A DNA stretch of 64,000 bases from positions 2,480,001 to 2,544,000 of the forward strand of contig NZ_CP017718.1 of assembly GCF_001854405.1 (NCBI RefSeq). The letters are read 5' to 3'. Both the position numbers and the translations under genes were made by a program. Shown here in pieces: positions 17,563 through 26,497 of this stretch; the first letter of the stretch is position 1, and each line of letters begins with the position of its first letter. A model generated the notes under the pieces. The model had not been told where the DNA came from and made no database searches. It saw only the letters and a program-made list of their open reading frames with translations. Source of the DNA: Hyphomonas sp. Mor2. GTDB taxonomy: Bacteria; Pseudomonadota; Alphaproteobacteria; Caulobacterales; Hyphomonadaceae.

Positions 17563-18255
17563 ATGACGGATTTCTTCGTGGCGAATGAGCTCGCCATCCT
17601 GCGCTGGCTGCATATCGTGGCCATGGTTTACTGGCTCGGCGGCGAGTGGGGTGTGTTCCAGACCAGTTACAAGGTGGTCAACCAATCCCTGCCGCTGGAA
17701 GAGCGCCAACGTCATATGGATACGGCCTATCGCATCGATATCATGGCCCGGACCGGGATCATCTCCTTGCTCCCGCTTGGCCTGCACATGGGCTATTTGT
17801 GGGGCGTGCAGCCGCTCGGCGGTGGCTGGCTCGTCGCGATGTGGCTCATCTGGTTGGCCTGGATGGGTATTACCTGGGGCGCCTTCGCCAAACGCGGGAC
17901 GAAATGGTTCAAACCACTTTCTGACACCGAAGACTGGACTCGTTACATCTTGATCCCGACCCTTTTATTCGTGTCGATCTCATCACTGATGGGCAACGGG
18001 CCTTTTGGCGGCGAAGCTGGACAGCTCTGGTTCTCTGCCAAGGTTCTGACCTTCGGCCTGGCGCTGATCATTGGCGTCATCCTGCGTCTGATCATGCACG
18101 AATGGCAGAAACTCTTCCCGATCCTCGCCGCCGGTCCGAATGCCGAGGCTGAAGCGAAACTGGAAAAGTCGATCGCGCTGGGTCGATCGGTTGCCTATCT
18201 CTACTGGATCCTGATCCTCACCACCGCCTTCTTTGGCGCGGTGAAGCCGTTCTAG
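17563..18255 (+). CDS. Polytopic membrane protein, DUF2269-like
   Basis: This integral membrane protein has 230 residues and about six hydrophobic helices (near 10-30, 62-85, 90-108, 128-145, 152-175 and 208-228). Conserved-looking features are LRWLHIVAMVYWLGG at the start and GHM-like histidines in LGLHMGYLWG, which recall the DUF2269/CopD-like heme or membrane protein families. The function is unknown. A strong GGGAGG site precedes the ATG. Its TAG stop is followed directly by the stop of the convergent xerD gene. Confidence 0.7.
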   Translation: MTDFFVANELAILRWLHIVAMVYWLGGEWGVFQTSYKVVNQSLPLEERQRHMDTAYRIDIMARTGIISLLPLGLHMGYLWGVQPLGGGWLVAMWLIWLAWMGITWGAFAKRGTKWFKPLSDTEDWTRYILIPTLLFVSISSLMGNGPFGGEAGQLWFSAKVLTFGLALIIGVILRLIMHEWQKLFPILAAGPNAEAEAKLEKSIALGRSVAYLYWILILTTAFFGAVKPF

Positions 18256-19152
18256 CTAGTTCGCCAGTGGATGACTGGTCTCGAGCAGCTCGGCCAGCTC
18301 ATCCGTAAGCACGTGTGTGTAGATCTGTGTGGTCGCAATATCGGCATGCCCGAGCAGGGTCTGCACGCTGCGTAGATCAGCCCCGCCTTGCAGCAGGTGC
18401 GTGGCATAGGCGTGACGCAAGGCATGCGGATGCACCCGCGCAGGATCGATCCCAACGGTGTGTGCCAGCCCTTCCAGCATCTGCGCCAGGCGCCTGCGCG
18501 TCAGATGCCCGGACTTGCCGCGGGACGGGAACAGAAAGTCACCGCTGCCGGTGCCATACCTGTCGCCATCGCGAGTCTCGAGCCAGTTGCGAAGCGCCAA
18601 CAGCGCCGGCGCGCCGAGCGGACAAAGGCGCTCCTTACCGCCTTTGCCGCGAATGATCATCTCCCGCGTTTCCCACAAGCCGAGCCGCCGCCGGGGCAGA
18701 CTGCCGAGCCGCAGCGTGACCAGCTCGCTCACCCGCAATCCGGCGCCGTAGAGAAGTTCCAGCAGACACGTCATACGAGGATCGTCGGCGCAGGCCTGGA
18801 GCAGCGCATCGACCTGCTCACGCGTAAGCACGTCGGGAACATCCCGTTTGACCTTGGGCGCATCGAGTTTGGACGTGGGGTCATCCTTGCGATCACGCTC
18901 TTCGAACAGGAAGCGGAAGAAGCGTTTCAGGGAAGAGAGTTTCCGCGCCTGTGTTGACGCCGCGAGGCCATCCTTGGCGAGGCTCTGCAACCAATCGGAC
19001 AGATCCCGTGCGTCGGCGCTGCAAAGGCCGCCGCCCAGATAGCCGGACGCGTCCAGAAGATCGCGCCCATAGGCATCCAGCGTGTTCGGCGAGGCGCCGC
19101 GCTCGGCGGACATCATCTCCAGAAAGGCTTCGATACGGGCGATATCGGACAT
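18256..19152 (-). CDS. xerD: Tyrosine recombinase XerD
   Basis: This is a site-specific tyrosine recombinase of 298 residues, which with XerC resolves chromosome dimers at dif. The N-terminal SAM-like domain (5-90) includes SPNTLDAYGRDL. The catalytic residues are R in GAGLRVSELV, K in RGKGGKERLCP, the HALRHAYATH block, the LLGHADIATTQ histidine and the nucleophile Y in TQIYTHV. Length and motifs fit chromosomal XerD rather than a phage or integron integrase. It stands alone in this orientation, and no dif site was recognised nearby. Confidence 0.93.
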   Translation of the reverse strand: MSDIARIEAFLEMMSAERGASPNTLDAYGRDLLDASGYLGGGLCSADARDLSDWLQSLAKDGLAASTQARKLSSLKRFFRFLFEERDRKDDPTSKLDAPKVKRDVPDVLTREQVDALLQACADDPRMTCLLELLYGAGLRVSELVTLRLGSLPRRRLGLWETREMIIRGKGGKERLCPLGAPALLALRNWLETRDGDRYGTGSGDFLFPSRGKSGHLTRRRLAQMLEGLAHTVGIDPARVHPHALRHAYATHLLQGGADLRSVQTLLGHADIATTQIYTHVLTDELAELLETSHPLAN

Positions 19153-19183
19153 GGCGCGCACCCTAACCCCCAGTCCTTAACGC

Positions 19184-19218
19184 CAAACAAAAACGGGCGC
19201 TCTGGAAAGAGCGCCCGT
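19184..19218 (-). terminator. Rho-independent terminator after the sodium:alanine symporter gene
   Basis: A perfect 11-base-pair stem (19193-19203 with 19208-19218) surrounds a four-base loop. On the minus strand it is followed by TTTTTGTTTGG. It lies just downstream of the symporter stop at 19241. The core ACGGGCGCT/AGCGCCCGT is shared with the hairpin at 21024-21047. Confidence 0.88.
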
Positions 19219-19240
19219 CAGGGTTGGGTGTTGGGGTGCC

Positions 19241-20971
19241 TTACTCGGCGGGGGCCTGATAAGGCTGTCCGTCGGAATTCAGCATGACACTGTCTCCAGA
19301 CTCGGTATCGGGATCGCCGTTTTTCTTATGCATCGCCATGACCACACCCGAGAGCGCGAGAATGGCGATCAGGTTCGGCACCGCCATCGTGGCATTTGCG
19401 AGCCCGCCCAGCATCCAAACGAAACCAACCTGCGTAAGAGCTCCAACGAAGATCACCCCGACCCAGACAAAGCGGATCGGATGAGTCGCCCATTCGCCTA
19501 ATAGATAGGTGATGGCCTGTTCGGCATAGTAGGACCAGCCAATAATTGTTGTGAATGCGAACAAAGCAATCGCAATTGTAACGACCCATCCGCCGCCCGG
19601 TATTGCGGTTGCATAGGCTGCATTCGTGATCGCTGTCGCTTCCAAGCCAGCTGCCTGATAGGCATACTTAACCGGTTCTCCAGCCGCATTCACGAAGTCG
19701 CCCTGCACGCTCAAGATTACCAGCGCGGTCATGGTGCAAATCACCAGCGTATCGATGAACACACCGATCATCGCGATCTCGCCCTGCTGTACAGGGTTTT
19801 TCGTCTGTGCCGCGGCGTGAGCGATTGGGGCGGACCCCTGTCCCGCTTCGTTGGAGAACAGACCACGGTCAACGCCAGCTCGAATGGCAATCGCGAGTAC
19901 GCCGCCTGTAAAGCCACCGACGGCCTGATCCCAGCCGAACGCGCCTTTGATAATGGCCATGAACGCTTGTGGAACTTGCGGCGCATTCATGATCAGTACG
20001 ATCAGAGCGATGCTGACATAAGCGAGGGCCATGATCGGTACAACTTTGCCCGCAACATTACCAATCGACTTAATTCCGCCAATGATGACTGCGAATACCA
20101 ATGCCGCAAGAATTAAGCCGACAATCCAACCTGCAATACCCGTTTGGAGCGCCGGTGAATCTGCTTCCACTGGAGCGACGGCAACCAGGGTCTCATCATC
20201 CGCCACGTCGCCGGTCACCAACACAAGATTGGCGGGATCGGCTTTCTTCAGGTCACATGCAGAAACGCGCGATAGGCTGTCTTCCGCTATTTGCCCGTTT
20301 TCGACTGTGCCTTCCGAAATCATTCGAACGTTGGACAATGCGGGTTGGCTGATCTGGCACGGCAAACCGAAGGAACGAGACGTTTCCTGAACCGACTGCG
20401 TAATTGAGTTGGCCTGTACCATCCCTCCGGTCGCCGTTGCAGAGAACACAGTACCGATACAGAACAACACCGCGAGCCAGCCCCAGGACTTTCCCAAACC
20501 GTTCTTGATATAGTACATCGGCCCGCCGTTCACGCGGCCATACTCATCTGTCTCACGGAACTTGATTGCCAGGCTCGACTCCGCGAACGCGAGCGCCATG
20601 CCGAAAATTGCTGTGATCCACATCCAGAAAATCGCACCAGGCCCGCCCAGCGTGATCGCGGTTGCAACCCCTGCGAGATTACCGGTTCCGACTTGTCCTG
20701 ACAGCGCAGTTGATAACGCCTGCCACGCTGTAATCTTATTGGCGTCCCCGTCGCCTTTACGGCCCGCCCAAACCTCGCCTAGAGCCGAGCCGAAACGCCG
20801 AAGTGGGCGAAACTTCAAGCGGATCATGAAGTACAGGCCTGATCCCAATAGAATTGCTACCACAGGACCAATCGGTAGAATAGTGATCGTGTTGCCGGCT
20901 TCGTCCGTGCCCCACGTTCCACCCCAAACAAAATCTGTAATGAGCGTGATATACTTTGATAACGCTTCCAT
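19241..20971 (-). CDS. Sodium:alanine (AGCS family) symporter
   Basis: This is an amino-acid carrier of the alanine/glycine:cation symporter family, 576 residues. Family motifs are ALSTALSGQVGTGNLAGVA, GPGAIFWMWITAIFGMALAF, VNGGPMYYIKNGLG, GVDRGLFSNEAGQGSAPIAH and IGWSYYAEQA. It has about 11 helices plus an unusually long soluble insertion (about residues 195-275) between helices, which makes it longer than typical 450-550-residue members. By eye the gene is lower in GC (near 50%) than its neighbours. A GGGAGG site precedes the ATG, and related hairpins flank the gene on both sides. Confidence 0.93.
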   Translation of the reverse strand: MEALSKYITLITDFVWGGTWGTDEAGNTITILPIGPVVAILLGSGLYFMIRLKFRPLRRFGSALGEVWAGRKGDGDANKITAWQALSTALSGQVGTGNLAGVATAITLGGPGAIFWMWITAIFGMALAFAESSLAIKFRETDEYGRVNGGPMYYIKNGLGKSWGWLAVLFCIGTVFSATATGGMVQANSITQSVQETSRSFGLPCQISQPALSNVRMISEGTVENGQIAEDSLSRVSACDLKKADPANLVLVTGDVADDETLVAVAPVEADSPALQTGIAGWIVGLILAALVFAVIIGGIKSIGNVAGKVVPIMALAYVSIALIVLIMNAPQVPQAFMAIIKGAFGWDQAVGGFTGGVLAIAIRAGVDRGLFSNEAGQGSAPIAHAAAQTKNPVQQGEIAMIGVFIDTLVICTMTALVILSVQGDFVNAAGEPVKYAYQAAGLEATAITNAAYATAIPGGGWVVTIAIALFAFTTIIGWSYYAEQAITYLLGEWATHPIRFVWVGVIFVGALTQVGFVWMLGGLANATMAVPNLIAILALSGVVMAMHKKNGDPDTESGDSVMLNSDGQPYQAPAE

Positions 20972-21023
20972 AATGCCTCCCCGGCAAAGCTGTTATTCTG
21001 ACTGCCGGGCACCCTAGAACAGA

Positions 21024-21047
21024 AACGGGCGCTGTGAAGCGCCCGTT
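21024..21047 (-). terminator. Rho-independent terminator between the membrane-protein gene and the symporter
   Basis: AACGGGCGCT (21024-21033) pairs perfectly with AGCGCCCGTT (21038-21047) around GTGA. On the minus strand a T-rich tail follows (TTTCTGTTCT). It lies just after the stop of the 21086-21565 gene and so should end its transcript. The stem core matches the hairpin at 19193-19218. Confidence 0.75.
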
Positions 21048-21085
21048 GCAAAGTTTTTGCAGATAGGTCGCGCTGCGCGCCAGAT

Positions 21086-21565
21086 TTATCCCACGAAGCC
21101 TTCGCCCACACCAAAGTCGCGGCGGGCCGAGACGATCGTCACGACGACCCCGGCCAGGACGTCCAGCAGGGCCATGACGGTCAGGATGAAAAAGACCGAG
21201 GTGGCAAAATTCGGATTGAGCAGGAACAGCATCAGGCAGACAATGAAGACAATCATGGACAGCGCGTGATTCATGATCGTCGCCGTACCGGTGCTGGTCG
21301 ATTTAAGGATTTCCATGAACAGGACCGCAATCGACAGAACCAGCAACGCATCGCCTTTGGTCAGCACCCATTCCACCTCACCGCCAATCATGCCGATGGA
21401 GAAGAATTTCTCTCCCAGAATGGCCATGAGCGGAGACGCATTTGGCGTCAGCTCCACCCCGCCATGCGTCAGCGGCACCGGGTCTCCCGTCGTCGTAAAC
21501 GCGATCAGGCAGTAAATGCCGACCGGAATGATGAACAGCGGAAACGCGCTTAACATGAGCCGCAT
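21086..21565 (-). CDS. Membrane protein of unknown function
   Basis: This is a membrane protein of about 159 residues with four hydrophobic helices: near 3-22, 68-85, 95-120 and 122-145. A short loop containing STSTGTATIMNH lies between the second and third. Upstream in-frame codons reach 21685, but the ATG at 21565 has an AAGGGG site and begins right before the first helix, so it is preferred. The family is not recognised with certainty; the organisation recalls small four-helix inner-membrane proteins of alphaproteobacteria. It is divergent from the AAA ATPase gene. Confidence 0.65.
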   Translation of the reverse strand: MRLMLSAFPLFIIPVGIYCLIAFTTTGDPVPLTHGGVELTPNASPLMAILGEKFFSIGMIGGEVEWVLTKGDALLVLSIAVLFMEILKSTSTGTATIMNHALSMIVFIVCLMLFLLNPNFATSVFFILTVMALLDVLAGVVVTIVSARRDFGVGEGFVG

Positions 21566-21736
21566 TGGATTACCCCTTCTAGGCGGACCATCGCCATTCG
21601 AGCGTTTGGCCCTTTGCTGTCGATCGTCGAGACGGGCAGCGGCAGCGGCTGGAAAGATCACTGACATGCGCGTCTCCTCGCCCACCCAGTTAACCCTATT
21701 GAACCTTAATGCAAAGTGAGGAAGTGAGACACGGAA

Positions 21737-22264
21737 ATGTCGTCAAACCGCTTCTACATACTCGCCGGGCCTCCGGGGGCTGGCAAAACCACGCTGCTCA
21801 GCCAGGTTTCAAGTCAGATCGCGACGGTTCCTGAATATGCACGTCGTGTCCTCGCGCATGAGCGACAAACAGGCGGGCGGGCCACCGGCGATCAGGACCA
21901 GGCCCTGTTCGTCGAGCGCATGCTGGAGCTTGCCCTGAACGATTATCGCCGCGCAGAAGGCGTGACCCTGTTTGATCGCGGATTGCCGGATCTGCTGGCC
22001 TTCTGTGCGCATTATGGATTGCCGGACGATCACGTCCGCGACGCCGTCTCCGCGCATCGATATCATCCCACCGTGTTCTTTCTTCCGCCTTGGGAAGACA
22101 TTTACGCAACCGATGATGAGCGGCTGCTGGATTTTGTCGGGGCGGCGGCTTTTGGTAACCTCATTCAATCCGCCTATGAGCAATCGGGCTATGACCTGAT
22201 TGACGTCCCGAAGACGCCGCCACATGAGCGCGCAAAGTTTATTCTGGAGCGAATGACGCTCTAG
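21737..22264 (+). CDS. AAA family ATPase/kinase-like (AAA_28)
   Basis: This is a P-loop protein of 175 residues with an N-terminal Walker [10 protein letters not shown] (residues 11-19). VPEYARRVL follows, then FDRGLPDLLAFC and the acidic WEDIYATDDERL, an arrangement typical of the AAA_28 family. Some members act as small-molecule kinases, but the substrate is unknown. It is a single-domain protein close to the family's usual length. Its stop shares CTAG with the convergent glycosyltransferase gene. Confidence 0.8.
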   Translation: MSSNRFYILAGPPGAGKTTLLSQVSSQIATVPEYARRVLAHERQTGGRATGDQDQALFVERMLELALNDYRRAEGVTLFDRGLPDLLAFCAHYGLPDDHVRDAVSAHRYHPTVFFLPPWEDIYATDDERLLDFVGAAAFGNLIQSAYEQSGYDLIDVPKTPPHERAKFILERMTL

Positions 22265-22992
22265 ATCTCGTCGGCCCCGCCCGGATTGCGGCGGCGGCGG
22301 ATCAGCCACATGACACCACGCAGATCTGACAAGGCGTCCGCGAGGCGACCAAAATTGGTATACTTGGATTTTCCCGCCCCGCGCTCGCGGTGATTGACGT
22401 TCAGAAACTCGACTTTCAATCCTTCCGCACTCATCAGCGCCGGCATGTATCGATGCATATGATCGAAGTAAGGCAGCGCCAGAAACACGTCCCGCTTCAT
22501 CACCTTGATCCCGCATCCGCTATCATCGCAATCATCTCGGAGCAGGCGTTTGCGGATCGAGTTGGCGAAACTGGAGCCGAACTTCTTCCACGCCGAATCC
22601 TTGCGACTGGCGCGTCGCCCCATCACCATGGCAAGGCCTTCCGGCGCTTCGGCACGGGTCAGGCTGCGATACAGGGCGGGCAGGTCGGCAGGATCATTTT
22701 GGCCATCGCCGTCCAGGGTCCCGACAATCGGAGCCCGGGCATGCTGGATAGCGGTCCGCAAAGCGCGCGACTGTCCGGCATTCTGGCGATGCGAGATCAC
22801 CCGCAGCTGCGGATACTTGTCCTTCAACCCGGCCAGAACCGCGCGGGTATCATCCGTGGACGCATCATCGGTGATGACCATTTCATAGGCCCGCCCGTCC
22901 AGCGCGGCAGCGATCTCGCCGATCAGCTGCTCTGCATTGCCGGCTTCATTATGCATCGGCACGCAGACTGAGAATTCTGGCGTCTGGGTCAA
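22261..22992 (-). CDS. Glycosyltransferase family 2 (polyprenyl-phosphate glycosyltransferase type)
   Basis: This is a GT2 enzyme of 243 residues, of the group that transfers a sugar from a nucleotide donor to a polyprenyl phosphate. Motifs are VCVPMHNEAGNAEQLI at the N-terminus, ITDDASTDDT, the DxD-like TLDGDGQNDPADL and the family marker RERGAGKSKYTNFGRL. No membrane helices are present at the C-terminus, so it resembles soluble DPM1-like members rather than ArnC. It may supply lipid-linked sugar for lipid A or polysaccharide modification. No partner enzyme is adjacent. Confidence 0.87.
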   Translation of the reverse strand: MTQTPEFSVCVPMHNEAGNAEQLIGEIAAALDGRAYEMVITDDASTDDTRAVLAGLKDKYPQLRVISHRQNAGQSRALRTAIQHARAPIVGTLDGDGQNDPADLPALYRSLTRAEAPEGLAMVMGRRASRKDSAWKKFGSSFANSIRKRLLRDDCDDSGCGIKVMKRDVFLALPYFDHMHRYMPALMSAEGLKVEFLNVNHRERGAGKSKYTNFGRLADALSDLRGVMWLIRRRRNPGGADEI

Positions 22993-23081
22993 ATGATCTA
23001 CTCCACAAAAGGCGCGACCGCCTGCCTTTAGTTGAAAACGCGCAATTGCGAAACCTCAAGACTGACGACAAGAGTGTAAGC

Positions 23082-25517
23082 ATGGATGCCTTGCCGATTG
23101 AATCCCTTCTCCTAGAAATTGCCGACACGCTGCGATCGAAGCGTCGCCTGATTCTCGGCGCGCCGCCGGGCGCAGGCAAGACCACGCGTGTGCCGCTGGC
23201 GCTAGCCGGAGTCATCGATGGATTTGAGCCCCTTCCCGGCAAGATTATCATGCTCGAGCCCCGCCGCATCGCCGCGCGTATGGCCGCGCAGCGCATGGCG
23301 CAGACATTGGGCGAGCGGCTCGGGCAGCGCATCGGTCTCTCCACCCGCGTCGATCGCCAGGTCTCGCAGGAGACGGTCGTCGAGGTGATCACGGACGGAT
23401 TGTTCACCCGCCGCCTGCTCAGCGATCCCGAACTCTCGGGCGTCAGCGCGGTGATCTTTGACGAGATCCACGAACGCAGTCTCAGCGCCGATATCGGTCT
23501 TGCTCTGGCCCAGGAAACCCAAGGCGCGCTGCGCGAGGATCTACACCTGCTCGCCATGTCGGCGACGCTCGATACGGATATGATGGCGCGTAAGCTGGAA
23601 GCTCCCGTCATTGTCAGCGAAGGACGACAATATCCGATTGAGACCCGCTATCTCGGCCGCAACCGTGACCGGCTGGAGGACCAGATGGCGCGCGCGATTG
23701 AGCGCGCCGTGCGCGAGACTGAGGGGTCCGTGCTCGCCTTTCTGCCCGGCGCGGGAGAAATCCGCCGCACCGCCGAGCGCTTGTCTTTGCCGCAGGATGT
23801 CCTGATTGCGCCATTGTTCGGCGCGCTCAGCCCGAAAGAGCAGGACGCCGCCATCAAGCCTTGCGCAGACGGCTGCCGCAAGGTGGTTCTGGCCACCGAT
23901 ATCGCCGAAAGTGCCCTGACCATTGAAGGCGTGTCTGTGGTTGTCGATAGCGGTTATGCCCGCGTGCCGCGCTATGTCCCCGGCGGGCTGTCGACGGAGC
24001 TGCAGACGGTGCGCGCCGCGCGGGCCAATGTCGATCAGCGTAGGGGTCGCGCCGGACGATTGGGCCCAGGCGTTTGCTATCGCCTCTGGGACGAAGCCGA
24101 GACGCGCGGCCTGACCCCGGCCCCGGAACCCGAAATCCAGAATGCCGATCTGTCTGGCCTGGTCCTGACACTTGCCGACTGGGGGGAGACCAATCCGCAG
24201 CGATTGAACTGGCTGACGCCGCCGCCCAGGGGTCGCCTTGCCGCAGCACAACGTGACTTGCGCGGACTTGGTGGGATTTCAGAGGCCGGGGGGCTCACGC
24301 CGAAAGGCCGGGACATGTCGCGCCTGCCGCTTGCTCCGCGCCTGGCGGCGCTGATCATCGGCGCGGACAGTGACGGCGAGAAAGCCCGCGCGGCGCAGAT
24401 TGCAGCCCTGATCAGCGAGCGCGGCATGGGCGGCAATAGCGCGGACCTCGCAGATCGTCTTGCCCGCTTCGAAGCCGAAACCAGCCCGCGCGCCAAAAAA
24501 CTGCGGGCGCAAGCCGCGCGCTGGGGCGGATCCGGCGCGCCGACGGGCGATGCCGCGACGTTGCTCGCCAAGGGCTGGCCGGACATGATCGCGCGGCGGC
24601 GAAGCCCGGGCAGCGCTCAATACCTGCTCGCCAATGGCCGCGGGGGTCAGGTCGATGAAACTTCGCCGCTGGCAAAATCAGACTGGCTGGTCGTCGCTGA
24701 TATGGCTGGCAGCGCGAAATCCGCGCGGATCACGCTCGCAGCCGTGATAGATGAAGCCACGGCGACCAGACACGGCCAGCTCGAAACCCGCGACGACGCC
24801 GAATTCGATCCAGCCAAAGGGACGTTCAAGGCCCGGCGTGTGTCGGCGCTCGGCGCGATCATCCTGTCAGAGCAGCCCCTGCCCAAGCCCTCGCCGGAAG
24901 CCTCCAGGTTTGCCTTCCTGACCCATTTGCGGACAAATGGGTTCGAGCCAACGGGGCTGGACCGTCCTTTGAAGGAAGTGCTGGCGCGCCTGCGAGCCCT
25001 GTACGAGGCGTTTGGTGACCCCTGGCCAGTCTGGTCACTGGATGATCTTCAGGAAGACGTGTTCGACTGGCTGGGCCCGGTTCTCGGCAATGGTTCATTT
25101 ACCATGCCGAAGCCCATCGCGCTTGCGGATGCGCTGAAAGCGCGGCTCGACTGGCCACTGCCTCAGGCACTCGACAGCAAGGCCCCGCGCAAGATCAAGC
25201 TGCCCTCCGGTCGCGAGGCGCCGATTGACTGGCTCAGTGACCGCGCGCCCCTGGTCGAGTGCAAGGCACAAGAGCTGTATGGCGCCAGCCAACACCTGTT
25301 CGTCGCCGAGGGCCGCGTGCCGGTCACGCTGCAAATCCTGTCGCCCGGCGGCAAGCCCGTGGCAACAACGCAGGATCTACCCGGTTTCTGGAGCGGCGGC
25401 TATGTCGACATGGCAAAAGATATGCGGGGGCGTTACCCAAAACACGATTGGCCGGACGATCCGGCGCAAGCGAAACCGCATGCCGGGATGACCAAGGCGC
25501 GGCTCGGCAAACGCTAG
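23082..25517 (+). CDS. hrpB: ATP-dependent helicase HrpB
   Basis: This is a DEAH-box helicase of 811 residues. Walker A is [16 protein letters not shown] (K33), and motif II reads DEIH (127-130). [14 protein letters not shown] and motif [14 protein letters not shown] are present. The C-terminal half has the HA2/OB-like segment and the HrpB-specific ending ([31 protein letters not shown]). HrpB is an RNA helicase family member whose function in most bacteria is poorly known. The ATG at 23082 is preferred over the TTG at 23046 because family proteins start near LPIESLL. It overlaps rluE at a shared CTAG. Confidence 0.93.
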   Translation: MDALPIESLLLEIADTLRSKRRLILGAPPGAGKTTRVPLALAGVIDGFEPLPGKIIMLEPRRIAARMAAQRMAQTLGERLGQRIGLSTRVDRQVSQETVVEVITDGLFTRRLLSDPELSGVSAVIFDEIHERSLSADIGLALAQETQGALREDLHLLAMSATLDTDMMARKLEAPVIVSEGRQYPIETRYLGRNRDRLEDQMARAIERAVRETEGSVLAFLPGAGEIRRTAERLSLPQDVLIAPLFGALSPKEQDAAIKPCADGCRKVVLATDIAESALTIEGVSVVVDSGYARVPRYVPGGLSTELQTVRAARANVDQRRGRAGRLGPGVCYRLWDEAETRGLTPAPEPEIQNADLSGLVLTLADWGETNPQRLNWLTPPPRGRLAAAQRDLRGLGGISEAGGLTPKGRDMSRLPLAPRLAALIIGADSDGEKARAAQIAALISERGMGGNSADLADRLARFEAETSPRAKKLRAQAARWGGSGAPTGDAATLLAKGWPDMIARRRSPGSAQYLLANGRGGQVDETSPLAKSDWLVVADMAGSAKSARITLAAVIDEATATRHGQLETRDDAEFDPAKGTFKARRVSALGAIILSEQPLPKPSPEASRFAFLTHLRTNGFEPTGLDRPLKEVLARLRALYEAFGDPWPVWSLDDLQEDVFDWLGPVLGNGSFTMPKPIALADALKARLDWPLPQALDSKAPRKIKLPSGREAPIDWLSDRAPLVECKAQELYGASQHLFVAEGRVPVTLQILSPGGKPVATTQDLPGFWSGGYVDMAKDMRGRYPKHDWPDDPAQAKPHAGMTKARLGKR

Positions 25518-26062
25518 GCGTCGCGCCAGGCGCCGGTGTCGAGCCCGTCCAGTGTCCAATTGCCGACCCGGCACCGGATCAGGCGCAATGTCGGGTGTCC
25601 CACCGCTGCCGTCATCCGGCGTACCTGTCGATTGCGGCCTTCGGTAATGGTCAGCTCCAACCAGCAATCAGGAATCGACTTGCGCACGCGAATGGGCGGA
25701 GTGCGCGGCCACAGGGCTTTGGGCGCTTCAATCAGGCGCGCCTCCGCGGGAGCCGTCCGACCGTCTTTCAGTTCAAGACCTGCTCTCAGCGCCTGCAATG
25801 CGGCTTGGTCGGGCAGGCCCTCTACCTGCGCCCAGTAGGTTTTCGGGGTCTTGTGTTTCGGATTGGAGATCTGGGCCTGTAGTCGACCATTGTCGGTTAG
25901 CACCAACAAGCCTTCGCTATCGCGGTCCAGGCGCCCCGCAGGATAGACGCTCGGGACCTGAATATAGTCCGACAGCGTCTCGCGCGCGCTGCCTTCGGTA
26001 CCGCGATCTGTGAACTGTGACAGCACGTTAAACGGCTTGTTGAAGAGCAATATTCGGGTCAT
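25514..26062 (-). CDS. rluE: Ribosomal large-subunit pseudouridine synthase, RluE-like
   Basis: This is a pseudouridine synthase of the RsuA/RluB/E/F family, 182 residues, without an S4 domain, as in RluE, which modifies U2457 of E. coli 23S rRNA. The catalytic aspartate is in [28 protein letters not shown] and the C-terminal [12 protein letters not shown] are the other family blocks. The start [15 protein letters not shown] is typical. It is convergent with hrpB and faces a 207-base intergenic region that ends at a small membrane peptide gene. Confidence 0.9.
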   Translation of the reverse strand: MTRILLFNKPFNVLSQFTDRGTEGSARETLSDYIQVPSVYPAGRLDRDSEGLLVLTDNGRLQAQISNPKHKTPKTYWAQVEGLPDQAALQALRAGLELKDGRTAPAEARLIEAPKALWPRTPPIRVRKSIPDCWLELTITEGRNRQVRRMTAAVGHPTLRLIRCRVGNWTLDGLDTGAWRDA

Positions 26063-26269
26063 TTCTTCGTGAACAATAAGATCAATTTAAGCACCTGAAA
26101 ACATCCCGGAAACACCTTGTTTTATTACACATTTCGAGTAATATTATTCCGGTTATGGCTCATTTTTAATCCGTATTGATGCATATTATTTGTCCGAAAC
26201 CGTTGTTTAATTCGAGAACGCTGATACTATGTCTGACCATTAGTAGCATACGCGCGAAAGGAGATAGAG

Positions 26270-26437
26270 ATGACCACACTTCTCGTGCACACCGAAGCCG
26301 ACTCTCGGCTGGAAAAATTCAATGGTCCGATTCTGGACCACGACAAGCTGCGTCAAGGCACGCATATTGCCGTCCTCACCGCGATCGCATCGGTATTTCT
26401 GGTGCTTGTGGTGAAAGGCCTCTACCTGATCTTTTAG
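26270..26437 (+). CDS. 55-residue single-span membrane peptide
   Basis: This short gene encodes 55 residues, beginning MTTLLVHTEADSRLEKFNG and ending in one hydrophobic helix (about residues 33-54, GTHIAVLTAIASVFLVLVV). A strong AAAGGAG ribosome-binding site stands seven bases before the ATG, and a TAG stop closes it. It lies in the AT-rich gap between rluE and miaB. I do not recognise a family. The sensible topology, good ribosome-binding site and clean in-frame stop are the evidence that it is expressed. Confidence 0.55.
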   Translation: MTTLLVHTEADSRLEKFNGPILDHDKLRQGTHIAVLTAIASVFLVLVVKGLYLIF

Positions 26438-26497
26438 GCGTCAAATAACTGAAGCCGGATATGGCTTTTTGGCTGGTTTTCAGCCATAAGCCGCCGG

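Noticed and set aside
21706-21735. TTAACC and TTAA near the AAA ATPase start as a CtrA site
   Set aside because: The spacing between the TTAA boxes is 12 rather than 7, and only a partial half site matches.
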